The position numbers were made by a program, and so were the translations under genes. Below, piece by piece: positions 32,270 to 41,085 of a stretch of DNA of 64,000 bases. Origin of the DNA: Clostridia bacterium (lineage in GTDB: Bacteria; Bacillota; Clostridia; Lachnospirales; Bianqueaceae). The notes beneath the pieces are model-generated. The model had not been told where the DNA came from. It searched no databases and saw nothing but the letters and a program-made list of their open reading frames with translations. How positions within the stretch are numbered: the stretch's first letter is position 1; each line of letters opens with the position of its first letter. Location of the stretch: contig CAAFMN010000005.1 of NCBI GenBank assembly GCA_900764045.1, positions 35,101 through 99,100 of the forward strand, written 5' to 3'.

Positions 32270-33601
32270 TTAGAATCTCTCGTCCAATACGCCGCGCTCA
32301 CGGATGATGAACTTCAGCGGCGTACCCTCAAATCCAAAATTCTCCCGTAGACGATTTTCAATATAACGGGTATAGGAATAATGCATCAATTCCTTATCGT
32401 TAACGAAAATAACGAATGTAGGCGGCTTGACACCCACCTGCGTCATATAATAGATCTTGAGCCTCCGTCCCTTATCTGACGGCGGCTGATTAACTGCCAT
32501 CGCCTCATAAAGGACATCGTTCAGGACGCCGGTCGGCACTCGCTTGGCATGATTGGCCGCAACCATCTCTACCGCTTCAAACAGCTTGTTGACTCTCTGT
32601 CCCGTCTTGGCTGAGATAAAAAGCTTCTGAGCGTACGGCATAAAGGACAGCACCTGATCCACCTGCTCCTGGAAACGATAGATCGTCTTATCATCCTTCT
32701 CTACCGCGTCCCACTTATTGACGGCAACCACTGCTGCCTTGCCGTTGTCATGGGCCAGTCCGGCAATCTTCGCGTCCTGCTCGGTGATGCCTGCCGCCGC
32801 GTCGATCATGATGACTGCTACATCGCATCTCTCCACCGACGAAACCGCACGGATCACGGAATAGCGTTCGATATCCTCATTAACCCTGCTCTGACGACGA
32901 ATTCCCGCCGTATCGATAAAGATATATTTCTTTCCTTCGTATTCAACCTGCGTATCTATCGCGTCACGTGTAGTTCCGGCGATGTCGCTGACGATTACCC
33001 GTTCCTCTCCCAGTAAACGATTGATCAGCGAGGACTTGCCTGCGTTGGGCTTGCCGATGACTGCCACCTTAAGCAGCTCCTCTTCCTCCTCGCTCTCTTC
33101 TGTATCCTCCGGAAAAAGCTTGACTACCTCGTCCAGCAGATCACCGATTCCCTGTCCCTGTTCCGCGGAAATGGGCATAGGATCTCCCAGACCCAGCTCA
33201 TAAAACTCATAAATCGGCGTGATATCCACCATGTTATCCAGCTTGTTGACCGCGACCACAACCGGCTTGTGGCTCTTACGCAGCATATTGCCGACCTCCG
33301 CGTCGGCATCCGTCAATCCGGCCTTGGCATCCGTTACAAAAATGATCACATCGGCCGTATCAATCGCAAGCTCCGCCTGAGAACGCATGTACTTTAAGAG
33401 AACATCGTCCGTCTTCGGCTCAATTCCGCCGGTATCGACAATCCGGAACATATGGTTCAACCACTCCGCGTCGGCATAGATCCGATCCCGCGTTACCCCC
33501 GGTGTATCCTTAACGATGGACACTCGCTTGCCTGCCAATTTATTAAATAGTGTAGATTTTCCCACATTGGGCCGTCCTACCACTGCAACAATCGGTTTCA
33601 T
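32270..33601 (-). CDS. der: Ribosome-assembly GTPase Der (EngA)
   Basis: A 443-residue GTPase with two tandem G domains, unique to Der. The first has GRPNVGKSTLFN (about 8-19), DTPGVTRDR and NKLD; the second has GKPNAGKSSLIN (about 184-195), DIAGTTRDA and NKWD. A C-terminal KH-like domain follows (GRRLKIYYMTQVGVKPPTFV). Der acts in 50S subunit assembly. Start ATG 33601 is set by AGAAGGAGACATT; it overlaps the DUF512 gene by 4 bases. An acidic patch separates the G domains (EDTEESEEEEELL). Confidence 0.95.
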   Translation of the reverse strand: MKPIVAVVGRPNVGKSTLFNKLAGKRVSIVKDTPGVTRDRIYADAEWLNHMFRIVDTGGIEPKTDDVLLKYMRSQAELAIDTADVIIFVTDAKAGLTDADAEVGNMLRKSHKPVVVAVNKLDNMVDITPIYEFYELGLGDPMPISAEQGQGIGDLLDEVVKLFPEDTEESEEEEELLKVAVIGKPNAGKSSLINRLLGEERVIVSDIAGTTRDAIDTQVEYEGKKYIFIDTAGIRRQSRVNEDIERYSVIRAVSSVERCDVAVIMIDAAAGITEQDAKIAGLAHDNGKAAVVAVNKWDAVEKDDKTIYRFQEQVDQVLSFMPYAQKLFISAKTGQRVNKLFEAVEMVAANHAKRVPTGVLNDVLYEAMAVNQPPSDKGRRLKIYYMTQVGVKPPTFVIFVNDKELMHYSYTRYIENRLRENFGFEGTPLKFIIRERGVLDERF

Positions 33602-34923
33602 AATGTCTCCTTCTGTAAGCAATTTACAATCTTACGGACAAAATCCCGTCCAGAAGATTGTACTATATCTACCGGCGTCTGTAAAGTCTTTTTGAAATCT
33701 TCCAGGCGCATATCATCCAAAAATATCTCTTCGTCAGCCTTGAGCAGATTTTCCGGCAACAGGAGCAGACGCCCCAGATCCTTTCCTTCGAGCTGGCGCA
33801 GGATATCCTGACCCGTCAGGAGCCCCGTCACGGTGATCCTCTCTCCGAAGAAATCGTTGCGGATACAGAAGACCTGTACCTCGCCGCCGTCCATCTTCTG
33901 CTGAATCGCGTCCACAATCCTCTGAATGTGCCCATATGCCGACAGTGCCGTAACCAGGGATACCTTGCCATACCCTTTTTCTCCTTGCGGAATCTCATCC
34001 ACTGCCTGCGTCGCTTCATCCCAGAACAGGCGCATCATACCTACGCCGTTCTCGATCTGAAGATATCCGTCATAGGCATCTTCCTCCGGAAGCTCCACTC
34101 CCGCCAGAATATAGAATTCATCCGAAAGATGCACAAAATGCAGCCCCGTCTCCTTATAGAACTTCTCCCGCCAGGGCTGTACCTGCTGAATCAGCGCCCG
34201 CGCATCCTCCGGTGTAAATGGCTCCAGAGGATACAGTCCCTGTCTGTGACGGCTAAGTCCGACCGGAACGATGGACAAGCTCTGCATCTGCGGTACGAAT
34301 TCCGAGAGATCCGTCAGTGTCCGTTCCAGCTCCGCTCCGTCATTGACCCCACGGCAGAGAACAATCTGTCCATTCAGGACGATTCCTCCCTCCACAAACC
34401 GCCTTAAATGCGTCATAATCTGGGCCGCTCTGGGGTTTTTCAGCATTTTGACCCGCAGCTCCGGATTGGTCGTATGCACCGACACATTCATCGGCGACAT
34501 ATGATAGCGGATAATCCGCTCCATATCCTTCTCCTGCATATTGGTCATCGTAATATAGTTGCCGTTCAAGAAGGACAGACGGGAATCATCGTCCTTAAAG
34601 TACAGCGTCGGCCGCATCCCCTTGGGCAGCTGATCGATAAAGCAGAAAATGCATTTATTATGACAGTGCTGATACGTTCCCATGAACTGATCTTCAAAGA
34701 TCAGTCCCAAGTCCTCTTTTTCTTCTTTTTCAACTTCCGCTTCCCATTCCTCGCCATTATGATCCCGAATCAGAAGTGTCAGGACTTCCGCTTCCATATA
34801 AAAATAGTAGTCCAGCACATCCTCAATCTCATGCCCGGATATGCTGAGCAGGCAATCGCCCGGCTGAATCTCCAGCTCCTCCGCGATGCTGCCCGGTACG
34901 ACTCCTTTTACTTTCTGTTCCAT
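33598..34923 (-). CDS. DUF512/PDZ radical-SAM-like protein
   Basis: A 441-residue protein. Residues about 1-70 form a PDZ-like domain (VVPGSIAEELEIQPGDCLLS). A radical-SAM-like cysteine cluster follows in CHNKCIFCFIDQLPKGMRPT (about 86-105), then LYFKDDDSRLSFLNGNYITM. The C-terminal region (about 290-435) is DUF512. Members of this family are commonly encoded beside der, as here, where the genes overlap by 4 bases. The reaction is unknown; a role in ribosome or tRNA modification has been guessed from context only. Confidence 0.88.
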   Translation of the reverse strand: MEQKVKGVVPGSIAEELEIQPGDCLLSISGHEIEDVLDYYFYMEAEVLTLLIRDHNGEEWEAEVEKEEKEDLGLIFEDQFMGTYQHCHNKCIFCFIDQLPKGMRPTLYFKDDDSRLSFLNGNYITMTNMQEKDMERIIRYHMSPMNVSVHTTNPELRVKMLKNPRAAQIMTHLRRFVEGGIVLNGQIVLCRGVNDGAELERTLTDLSEFVPQMQSLSIVPVGLSRHRQGLYPLEPFTPEDARALIQQVQPWREKFYKETGLHFVHLSDEFYILAGVELPEEDAYDGYLQIENGVGMMRLFWDEATQAVDEIPQGEKGYGKVSLVTALSAYGHIQRIVDAIQQKMDGGEVQVFCIRNDFFGERITVTGLLTGQDILRQLEGKDLGRLLLLPENLLKADEEIFLDDMRLEDFKKTLQTPVDIVQSSGRDFVRKIVNCLQKETL

Positions 34924-34925
34924 CG

Positions 34926-35750
34926 TTATATCAACTCCAAAATCGCCGCCATTCGTCCCGGCGCTTTATTTTTTCTCCATGAATGAAAAACATCCGCATG
35001 GCAGGCTGTACAAAGATCGGTTACGGTAATCTTGTCCTGCATGACGCCGCAGTCTACCATAATCCGCCGATTGGTCTCCCACAGATCTACCATGTATTTT
35101 CCTTCTGTCTGAGCCGGACGGATCACTGCGTCCGTGTCCGCCGGGAAATGAGCCGCGAACTGCTCCGCTACCTCCGGTCCGACCTCAAAACAGCAGGGGC
35201 CGATGGACGGGCCGATAGCTGTCAGAAGATCTTCCGGATCCGTTCCAAAATCCTCCTGCATCCTCTCGATCATGCGTGCTCCGATCTTCTGCACCGTACC
35301 TCTCCAACCTGCATGGGCCAAACCAATCGCCTTTCGTACAGGATCCAGGAAATAAAGCGGTACACAATCCGCATGGATCGTGACCAATCCCACCTGGGGC
35401 CGATTGGTGATCAATCCGTCGATCCCCTCGATCTCCCGTGGCCGAACAACCCCTTGTCCCCGTTCCGTCACTCCTACCCGGAGAATTTTGTCTCCGTGCA
35501 CCTGCGCTGAAACAGTCCAATTGCCGGGATAGCTTCCTAAAACATACGCGATCTTCTCATAGTTACGCAGCACATTGCCAGGATCATCCTTGTTGGCGAT
35601 TCCCAGATTCATCCCATAAGGCTCCGGACTGAAGCCGCCTCTGGAAGTCGTAAAACAATGCCGCACCAGACCGCTGCGGCTAAAACTGGGAATGGTCAGA
35701 TACTCGACTCCAGCCTCTTCCTTTACCTGCCATGTCTTGCTTGTTAGCAT
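34926..35750 (-). CDS. pgeF: Purine nucleoside phosphorylase YfiH / peptidoglycan editing factor PgeF family
   Basis: A 274-residue multi-copper-oxidase-like fold protein (YfiH/LACC1 family). The metal and catalytic motifs are VSAQVHGDKIL, TIHADCVPLYFLDP, GLAHAGWRGTVQKI and AIGPSIGPCCFEVG. Family members have been reported to act as purine nucleoside phosphorylases and, in E. coli, to prevent mis-incorporation into peptidoglycan; which role applies here is unknown. It lies between yraN and the DUF512 gene with gaps of 10 and 2 bases. Confidence 0.9.
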   Translation of the reverse strand: MLTSKTWQVKEEAGVEYLTIPSFSRSGLVRHCFTTSRGGFSPEPYGMNLGIANKDDPGNVLRNYEKIAYVLGSYPGNWTVSAQVHGDKILRVGVTERGQGVVRPREIEGIDGLITNRPQVGLVTIHADCVPLYFLDPVRKAIGLAHAGWRGTVQKIGARMIERMQEDFGTDPEDLLTAIGPSIGPCCFEVGPEVAEQFAAHFPADTDAVIRPAQTEGKYMVDLWETNRRIMVDCGVMQDKITVTDLCTACHADVFHSWRKNKAPGRMAAILELI

Positions 35751-35760
35751 CTTCTGCCTC

Positions 35761-36120
35761 CTATTCCGGAATAAAAGCAGCTTTGAGCTGACGAATATAC
35801 AACCGGCCTTCGATCTGTACCATCTCGATCACGTCAAAACGAATCGCATCCGAGAGTCTGCCCTGCCGCTGCGCGTATAATGCCGCCGCCTGTACAATTT
35901 TACGGCGTTTTCTATCGTCCACCGCCTCTGCCGGTCTGCCATAGCGCACCGAAGAACGATACTTGACCTCCGCGAATACCAGTGTCTTTCCTTCTTCGTA
36001 GATCAGATCAATCTCCGCGCCTGCCCCTCTATAGCTGTGTTCCAAAATCCGATTGCCCTGCTTTTCCAGCCAGGCAGCCGCGATCTCTTCCATTCTTGTC
36101 CCGATATGGCGTTTATTCAT
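35761..36120 (-). CDS. YraN/UPF0102 nuclease-fold protein
   Basis: A 119-residue protein with a PD-(D/E)xK endonuclease-like fold. The core is AGAEIDLIYEEGKTLVFAEV followed by KYRSSVRYG, giving the D...ExK pattern. Family function is not established. A much longer in-frame extension exists upstream, but it lies inside rnhB and has no ribosome site; the start at ATG 36120 is the family start (MNKRHIGTRMEEIAAAWLEK). It overlaps rnhB by 8 bases, the conserved arrangement in Firmicutes. Confidence 0.9.
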   Translation of the reverse strand: MNKRHIGTRMEEIAAAWLEKQGNRILEHSYRGAGAEIDLIYEEGKTLVFAEVKYRSSVRYGRPAEAVDDRKRRKIVQAAALYAQRQGRLSDAIRFDVIEMVQIEGRLYIRQLKAAFIPE

Positions 36121-36766
36121 TCGTTCCTGTAAAATTTTTGATAAAAGTCCGCCGATGAATCGGACAGGGGCCATACTTACGCAGCGCCGCGATGTGCTGG
36201 GCCGAGCCGTATCCCTTATTGGACGCGAAACCATACTCCGGATACAAACTGTCCAGCGCAATCATCATCGCGTCCCTTGTCTCCTTCGCAACGATACTCG
36301 CCGCGGCGATGGATACGCTGAGCGCGTCTCCATGAATCAAGGGCTGCTGCGGCAGGGAAACCTGCGCCAGCTCTACCGCGTCGATCAGCAGGACCTCCGG
36401 AACCGTCTGCAAACCCTCTACCGCCTGCTTCATCGCCTTTTTGGTCGCCTGCAGTATATTGATCTGATCGATTGTCTCCACATCTACAATCCCAACCGCC
36501 CAGGCAATCGCCTTTTCCTTGATCTCTTCCAGAAGCTTTCCCCGTCGGAGGCCGCTGAGCTTTTTGGAATCGTCCACTCCCGGAATCACCAGCTCCGTAT
36601 CCGGCGGCAAAATCACCGCACCCGCTACCACCGGCCCCGCTAATGGCCCGCGTCCTGCTTCATCCAAGCCCGCGATATATCGGTAGCCCTTCTCCCGCAA
36701 CTGATTCTCGTAATAGGACATCTCATGATATTGTGCAATCAACTGTTCCTGTGTTTTTCTCGGCAT
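36113..36766 (-). CDS. rnhB: Ribonuclease HII
   Basis: A 217-residue enzyme that nicks RNA in DNA-RNA hybrids and removes misincorporated ribonucleotides. The catalytic Asp-Glu is in YIAGLDEAGRGPLAGPVVAG; further acidic residues are in LLIDAVEL and HGDALSVSIAAASIVAKETR. Start ATG 36766 follows GGAGGATTTGGAAG and overlaps the end of ylqF by 44 bases; a longer upstream frame lies in ylqF coding sequence and was not used. Confidence 0.94.
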   Translation of the reverse strand: MPRKTQEQLIAQYHEMSYYENQLREKGYRYIAGLDEAGRGPLAGPVVAGAVILPPDTELVIPGVDDSKKLSGLRRGKLLEEIKEKAIAWAVGIVDVETIDQINILQATKKAMKQAVEGLQTVPEVLLIDAVELAQVSLPQQPLIHGDALSVSIAAASIVAKETRDAMMIALDSLYPEYGFASNKGYGSAQHIAALRKYGPCPIHRRTFIKNFTGTNE

Positions 36767-37628
36767 CTTCCAAATCCTCCGGCACTTCCAGCGTAATCCT
36801 CCCCAGCTTGCCGCTGCGGAACTCATCCACGATCACCCGGGAGGTTCTCTCCCAGTCTATATTGCCGCCACTGACCTTATGCCCACGGTGCGCCCCGATC
36901 GTCATCAGAAGATCCGCCGCGCTCTCTTCGAGTTCTTCCGCGCTCAACCTATATCTCTCCTGCAAATTGGTGTTATAATAGGGCCTCAAAAGATCCAAAA
37001 GCTCTGTCGCCACCGTATACGCATCCAGATTCTCATCCTTGATCGAACCAATACACGCAATCTTTTTCCCGACTTGCGGATCTTCGAACTTGGGCCACAG
37101 AATGCCCGGCGTGTCCAACAGCTCCATATTGCCGCGAAGCCGAATCCACTGCTTGGCTCTCGTTACGCCAGGCCGGTTGCCCGTCTTGGCCGCCTCGGAA
37201 CGTCCCGCGATCCGATTGATCAGCGTTGACTTTCCTACATTGGGGATTCCCGTAATCATAAGCCGCAGCGCTCGGCCCTGTCTTCCGCGCTCTTTTTCCT
37301 TCTCCAGCTTATCGCGGCACAGCTTCTGCGCAAGGGGCTGGATCTCCGATACGCCCTTGCCATGAAGGCTGTCCAGCAGTACTGTACCATATCCCTGGGC
37401 CTCATACCAGCTTTTCCAACGCGCCGTCCTTGCCGGATCGGCCAGGTCAGCCTTATTCATCGCGATAATACGCGGGCGCCGTTTCCACAGCTCATCCAGA
37501 TACGGGTTTTTACTGCCTGCGGGAATCCTAGCATCCACGACTTCCACGACTACATCTACCAGCTGAATCTGTTCCTCCATCATCTTCCGGGTTTTTGCCA
37601 TATGCCCCGGGAACCATTGCACTTCCAT
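36723..37628 (-). CDS. rbgA: Ribosome biogenesis GTPase YlqF (RbgA)
   Basis: A 301-residue circularly permuted GTPase needed for late 50S assembly. The opening MEVQWFPGHMAKTRKMM is diagnostic. The G4 motif (MNKADLAD) precedes G1 (GIPNVGKSTLINR) and G3 (DTPGI), the permuted order. Start ATG 37628 is set by AAAGGAGAGTTTT. It is the first gene of a nine-gene run reaching gltX with gaps of at most 17 bases or overlaps. A terminator-like hairpin lies just upstream, and no strong promoter was seen, so readthrough from lepB may feed it. Confidence 0.94.
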   Translation of the reverse strand: MEVQWFPGHMAKTRKMMEEQIQLVDVVVEVVDARIPAGSKNPYLDELWKRRPRIIAMNKADLADPARTARWKSWYEAQGYGTVLLDSLHGKGVSEIQPLAQKLCRDKLEKEKERGRQGRALRLMITGIPNVGKSTLINRIAGRSEAAKTGNRPGVTRAKQWIRLRGNMELLDTPGILWPKFEDPQVGKKIACIGSIKDENLDAYTVATELLDLLRPYYNTNLQERYRLSAEELEESAADLLMTIGAHRGHKVSGGNIDWERTSRVIVDEFRSGKLGRITLEVPEDLEDAEKNTGTVDCTIS

Positions 37629-37653
37629 AAAACTCTCCTTTATCGTACACAAA

Positions 37654-37678
37654 ACCCCAGAGGATGGGCCTCTGGGGT
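37654..37678 (-). terminator. Terminator/attenuator hairpin between lepB and ylqF
   Basis: ACCCCAGAGG / CCTCTGGGGT, 10-bp perfect stem with a 5-base loop and TTTTGT on the minus strand. Confidence 0.78.
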
Positions 37679-37689
37679 CATAATACCGA

Positions 37690-38538
37690 TTATTGTATGA
37701 TTGAAAGCTTATCCAGCGGCCAGAACCGGAATGACGCCTTACCTATAATCTGATCCTTGGATATCGCTCCGACATCGCTGTACCGACTATCCTTGCTGAC
37801 GGAACGATGATCGCCCATGACAAAATACGAATTCTCCGGAACTACAAACGGCTCGGCGATATTGCCCGTGATCTCCGTCTTTTCGACCAGATATCCTGAC
37901 TCGTCATACTTCTCGCCATTGATATACACATCTCCGTCAATCAGTTCCACCGTATCTCCCGGCATACCAATGATACGCTTGATCATCAATTCCTTGCCTT
38001 TTACCGCGTCCTCATGCTCAAAAACGATAATATCTCCGCGCATCGGCTCGGTAAAGCGATAGATAAACTTATTGACGATGATCATCTCTCCGCTGTATAA
38101 AGTCGGCTCCATGGAACTTCCGTATACCGTACTGTTCTGGGCTACAAATGTCAGCAGCAGCCATACCAGCAGCAACGCGACGATGATCTCCTTGCTCCAT
38201 ACAAATACGCCTTTGACGATACTCCAGACACTCCTCTTGGCGAGAGTCTTATCGTGTGGATCCTTCTCCGCCTTCGGCGCCTTTACCGTACCGTCTTTTC
38301 CAGTTTTTTTATTGGTGCCGGAACCATTGGTCTTCTTCTGTGTCTGCTTTTCTGCGTCCGAGAAAAAAGAATCCATTGACTGTTCTTGCTGCTTGCCGAC
38401 GGATGGCTTGGCTTCCTGTTTGTTCTGATCCGCCGCGCCGGTATTGTTCACGGAATCAAAATCAAACTCCAGCAGCTCTGACAGGTTTGTAGTCTCCTGT
38501 CCGTCTGACGCGCCCCGTTTTTCTTTCTGATTCTCCAT
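37690..38538 (-). CDS. lepB: Signal peptidase I with long disordered cytosolic N-terminus
   Basis: A 282-residue membrane serine protease that cleaves Sec signal peptides. The single TM helix is at about 117-133. Box B holds the catalytic Ser (YGSSMEPTLYSGEMI, S142), and the catalytic Lys is in MIKRIIGMPGD (K187); GDHRSVSKDSR is box E. The first about 105 residues are hydrophilic, rich in Lys/Gln/Thr/Asp and low in complexity, and are not part of the minimal family. Start ATG 38538 is set by AAAGGGGAATTAT. It lies between rplS and ylqF. Confidence 0.93.
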   Translation of the reverse strand: MENQKEKRGASDGQETTNLSELLEFDFDSVNNTGAADQNKQEAKPSVGKQQEQSMDSFFSDAEKQTQKKTNGSGTNKKTGKDGTVKAPKAEKDPHDKTLAKRSVWSIVKGVFVWSKEIIVALLLVWLLLTFVAQNSTVYGSSMEPTLYSGEMIIVNKFIYRFTEPMRGDIIVFEHEDAVKGKELMIKRIIGMPGDTVELIDGDVYINGEKYDESGYLVEKTEITGNIAEPFVVPENSYFVMGDHRSVSKDSRYSDVGAISKDQIIGKASFRFWPLDKLSIIQ

Positions 38539-38609
38539 ATAATTCCCCTTTAAGGGCGTCCTAAAGACATCCCCGTAATCCCTATTCATAAAAGCCTGTA
38601 AAAGATCTA

Positions 38610-38635
38610 AACGGGCAGTACTGCGCCTGCCCGTT
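38610..38635 (-). terminator. Probable terminator after rplS
   Basis: AACGGGCAG / CTGCCCGTT stem with an 8-base loop, extended by an outer TGTAAAA/TTTTACA pairing. The T tract on the minus strand is short. Confidence 0.6.
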
Positions 38636-38663
38636 CAGTTTTTTACAAGTGTTACGGCAAAGA

Positions 38664-39011
38664 TCAGATCTTCTCCTTAACCTTTGCTGCCTTACCAACG
38701 CGATCCCGCAGATAATACAGCTTAGCTCTGCGTACAGAACCCTTGCGAACTACCTCGATCTTGTCGATAACGGGAGAGTGCAGAGGCCAGGTCTTCTCTA
38801 CGCCTACGCCATAGGACATACGGCGTACCGTAAAGGTCTCCTGCAGGCCGCCGTTCTGACGCTTCAGAACAGTACCCTCAAACATCTGAATTCTCTCTCT
38901 GTTTCCCTCCTTGATGCGGGCATATACACGAATGGTATCACCTACACGGAATTCGGGACGGTCGGTCTTAAGCTGCTCATTCTCAATCTGACGAATGATC
39001 TCCTGATTCAT
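38664..39011 (-). CDS. rplS: 50S ribosomal protein L19
   Basis: A 115-residue ribosomal protein. FRVGDTIRVYARIKEGNRER, QMFEGTVLKRQNGG and YGVGVEKTWPLHSP are typical L19. Start ATG 39011 is fixed by GGAAGGAGATTCAGTT; an upstream in-frame ATG lies in the leader. It is downstream of trmD as in most bacteria, but has its own promoter inside the trmD 3' end and a leader of about 145 bases. Confidence 0.96.
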   Translation of the reverse strand: MNQEIIRQIENEQLKTDRPEFRVGDTIRVYARIKEGNRERIQMFEGTVLKRQNGGLQETFTVRRMSYGVGVEKTWPLHSPVIDKIEVVRKGSVRRAKLYYLRDRVGKAAKVKEKI

Positions 39012-39156
39012 AACTGAATCTCCTTCCTTTTCATAGCAACTCTTATTACAAGCAACGTTCATAGACAGTCGCTTATCGTAACAGCGGAGCGGCCGTAGTA
39101 ATTAGGGCGTCTCCCGCAGAAGTACGCCGACTACCGGCTATACCGGCAGACTTAAC
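39012..39156 (-). promoter_or_regulatory. Candidate structured leader of rplS
   Basis: About 145 bases between the inferred transcription start and the L19 ATG. Short stems can be drawn (GCCGGTATAGCCGGT; GGCGT/ACGCC; CGCT/AGCG), so an autoregulatory L19 leader is possible. I cannot show that it matches a known leader family. Confidence 0.3.
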
Positions 39157-39162
39157 AAATAG

Positions 39163-39191
39163 ATTATATCACAGGTTCTCCTGTTCCGCAA
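39163..39191 (-). promoter_or_regulatory. sigma-A promoter of rplS inside the end of trmD
   Basis: Minus-strand TTGCGG (39186..39191), 17-base spacer, TATAAT (39163..39168). The -35 overlaps the last trmD codons. Confidence 0.6.
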
Positions 39192-39936
39192 GACTTTTTT
39201 TCAAAATCTTTTCTCGGACGCGCTGATAGATCTTCAATTCTTCTTTATTCATCCTGGTCGGATCCAGAAGCTCCGGCCGCTTACGCATTGTAATCTCCAT
39301 TGCCTGTTCCAGCCTCCATTTGCGGATGTTCTCATGGTGGCCGCTCATAAGCACCTCCGGAACTTCCATCCCATGATACTCTCTGGGTCTTGTATACTGC
39401 GGATATTCCAGGTACATTCCGGAAAAGGATTCGTCTTCGGCAGAATCCTCATTACCAAGAACCCCAGGCACCATACGGGACACCGCATCGATCACGACCA
39501 GAGCCGGGAGTTCGCCTCCCGTCAGGACATAGTCGCCGATGGATATCTCATCCGTCACAATCTCATCGATTACGCGCTGATCGATTCCCTCATAATGTCC
39601 GCAGAGAATGACCAGATCCTCCTCCTGCGCGAGTTCCCTAGCCTTTTCCTGTGAAAAAACGGCGCCGGCGGGTGTCATAAAGGCCACACGGGGCCGTTTT
39701 CCGATCCGGCCACACAGCGCTTCATACGCTTCGTAAACCGGCGGCGCCTGCATCACCATGCCCGCGCCTCCTCCATAGGGAGTATCGTCCACATGTTGAT
39801 GTTTATTATGCGCAAAATCGCGGATATTGATCGTATCGACCTGAATTCTGTTCTCTGCCTGTGCCCGGCCCAAAATGCTGTGGGATGCTCCCTGCTCGAT
39901 CATCTCCGGGAACAGCGTCATCACATGAAATTTCAT
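39169..39936 (-). CDS. trmD: tRNA (guanine-N1-)-methyltransferase
   Basis: A 255-residue SPOUT methyltransferase making m1G37 in tRNA, which prevents +1 frameshifting. MKFHVMTLFPEMIEQG opens the protein; VDDTPYGGGAGMVMQAPP is the catalytic region; the knot has ILCGHYEGIDQRVID, DEISIGDYVLTGGELPALV and RPREYHGMEVPEVLMSGHH. Start ATG 39936 overlaps the rimM end region and follows GGGAGCTATAAA. Conserved rimM-trmD-rplS order. Confidence 0.96.
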   Translation of the reverse strand: MKFHVMTLFPEMIEQGASHSILGRAQAENRIQVDTINIRDFAHNKHQHVDDTPYGGGAGMVMQAPPVYEAYEALCGRIGKRPRVAFMTPAGAVFSQEKARELAQEEDLVILCGHYEGIDQRVIDEIVTDEISIGDYVLTGGELPALVVIDAVSRMVPGVLGNEDSAEDESFSGMYLEYPQYTRPREYHGMEVPEVLMSGHHENIRKWRLEQAMEITMRKRPELLDPTRMNKEELKIYQRVREKILKKSLAEQENL

Positions 39937-39937
39937 T

Positions 39938-40459
39938 TTATAGCTCCCTGAGTCCCGGCAGGAGATGAACAAGTATGGTTCCCGCTTCCAGATCAATGTT
40001 CAATACACATTCCGGAATGGACGGAATCAAAAGAGGCTTCTCTCCCGCCTTCTCCACCTGGAACACATTATTGCTTCCGGTCTCCAGAATGTCCGCTACC
40101 TTGCCCAGCTCTTCGCCTTCGTCCGATACGACCTGCATCCCCATCACATCCGCCAGATAATATTCATTTTCCGCAAGGGGCAGCGCATCCTCCCGCCGGA
40201 CCCATAGCTGCTGATTTTTGAGCAGCTCCGCATGATTCCGGTCATCCACGCCTTCGAATTCCAGAAGCACCATATTATTCTGAAACGCAACCCTGCGCAG
40301 CTTGTAGCTGCCGACAATCTCCTCAGAATCCGGCCGACTGAAAAGCACTTCTTTGATCTTCAGAAAACGCCTGGGATCCTCTGTCACCGGGAACACCTTT
40401 ACGCCGCCTCGGATCCCGTGCGCACTGGTAATGACTCCCACCCGAAAATACTGTTCCAT
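39938..40459 (-). CDS. rimM: 16S rRNA processing protein RimM
   Basis: A 173-residue factor for 30S head maturation that binds S19. The N-terminal RimM domain opens with MEQYFRVGVITSAHGIRGGV, KVFPVTEDPRRFL follows, and a PRC-barrel-like C-terminal domain starts near LADVMGMQVVSDEGEELG. The second of two close ATGs (40459) is chosen because AAAGGAA is then properly spaced. It precedes trmD directly. Confidence 0.95.
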   Translation of the reverse strand: MEQYFRVGVITSAHGIRGGVKVFPVTEDPRRFLKIKEVLFSRPDSEEIVGSYKLRRVAFQNNMVLLEFEGVDDRNHAELLKNQQLWVRREDALPLAENEYYLADVMGMQVVSDEGEELGKVADILETGSNNVFQVEKAGEKPLLIPSIPECVLNIDLEAGTILVHLLPGLREL

Positions 40460-40498
40460 CGCCATTTCCTTTCTAAAAAGCTCTATAGTAAGACAAAA

Positions 40499-40535
40499 GC
40501 CTCAGAGATGAAAAGCACACGCTTTCCTCTGAGGC
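40499..40535 (-). terminator. Terminator/attenuator between khpA and rimM
   Basis: GCCTCAGAG / CTCTGAGGC outer stem with an inner GAAAGC/GCTTTTC hairpin, then CTTTTGTC on the minus strand. It may limit readthrough from rpsP-khpA into rimM-trmD. Confidence 0.7.
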
Positions 40536-40543
40536 GTCAGGCC

Positions 40544-40771
40544 TTATACAATATCAATAATAACCTTTTCGTCCGTCTTCATGCCTGCTGCCTTAACAAC
40601 GGTACGAATCGCCCTGGCAATGCGCCCCTGCTTACCGATTACCTTACCCATATCGGACTCGGCAACCTTCAGCTCCAGGTGCAACGCATTTTCCTTTTGA
40701 GACTCAACGACTACGACCTCTTCGGGATGATCCACCAGTGCCTTCGCAATCATCTCAACCAATTCTTTCAC
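40544..40771 (-). CDS. khpA: KH-domain RNA-binding protein KhpA
   Basis: A 75-residue single KH domain (YlqC/KhpA family). The RNA-binding GxxG loop is VIGKQGRIARAIRTVV. KhpA pairs with KhpB/EloR in other Firmicutes and affects cell elongation; family knowledge only. The start is GTG 40771 behind GGAGGTACAACC. It follows rpsP by 12 bases, the usual position. Confidence 0.93.
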   Translation of the reverse strand: MKELVEMIAKALVDHPEEVVVVESQKENALHLELKVAESDMGKVIGKQGRIARAIRTVVKAAGMKTDEKVIIDIV

Positions 40772-40783
40772 GGTTGTACCTCC

Positions 40784-41023
40784 TTACTGAATACCAGCAA
40801 TCTTCAGAAGCTTCTGAACCGTTTCGGTCGGCTGAGCACCCTGAGACAGCCACTTCTTAGCAGCCTCGGCATCAATCTTAACTACGCTCGGCTCCTTTGT
40901 AGGATCATAATAACCCAGCTCCTCAATAAAACGTCCGTTTCTCGGAGAACGCTCATCTGCTACGATTACACGATAAAAAGGAACACCCTTTGCGCCCATT
41001 CTCTTCAGTCTGATCTTAACCAC
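40784..41023 (-). CDS. rpsP: 30S ribosomal protein S16
   Basis: A 79-residue protein with MVKIRLKRMGAKGVPFYRVI, DERSPRNGRFIEELGYYDP and WLSQGAQPTETVQKLL, all S16 hallmarks. The start is a GTG at 41023 behind GAGGTGAAAAGTC. It lies 62 bases after ffh in a conserved cluster. Confidence 0.96.
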   Translation of the reverse strand: MVKIRLKRMGAKGVPFYRVIVADERSPRNGRFIEELGYYDPTKEPSVVKIDAEAAKKWLSQGAQPTETVQKLLKIAGIQ

Positions 41024-41085
41024 GACTTTTCACCTCACTTTTCCTGATATCTTGTATATGAACCCCATATTGGGAGATTCATCGA

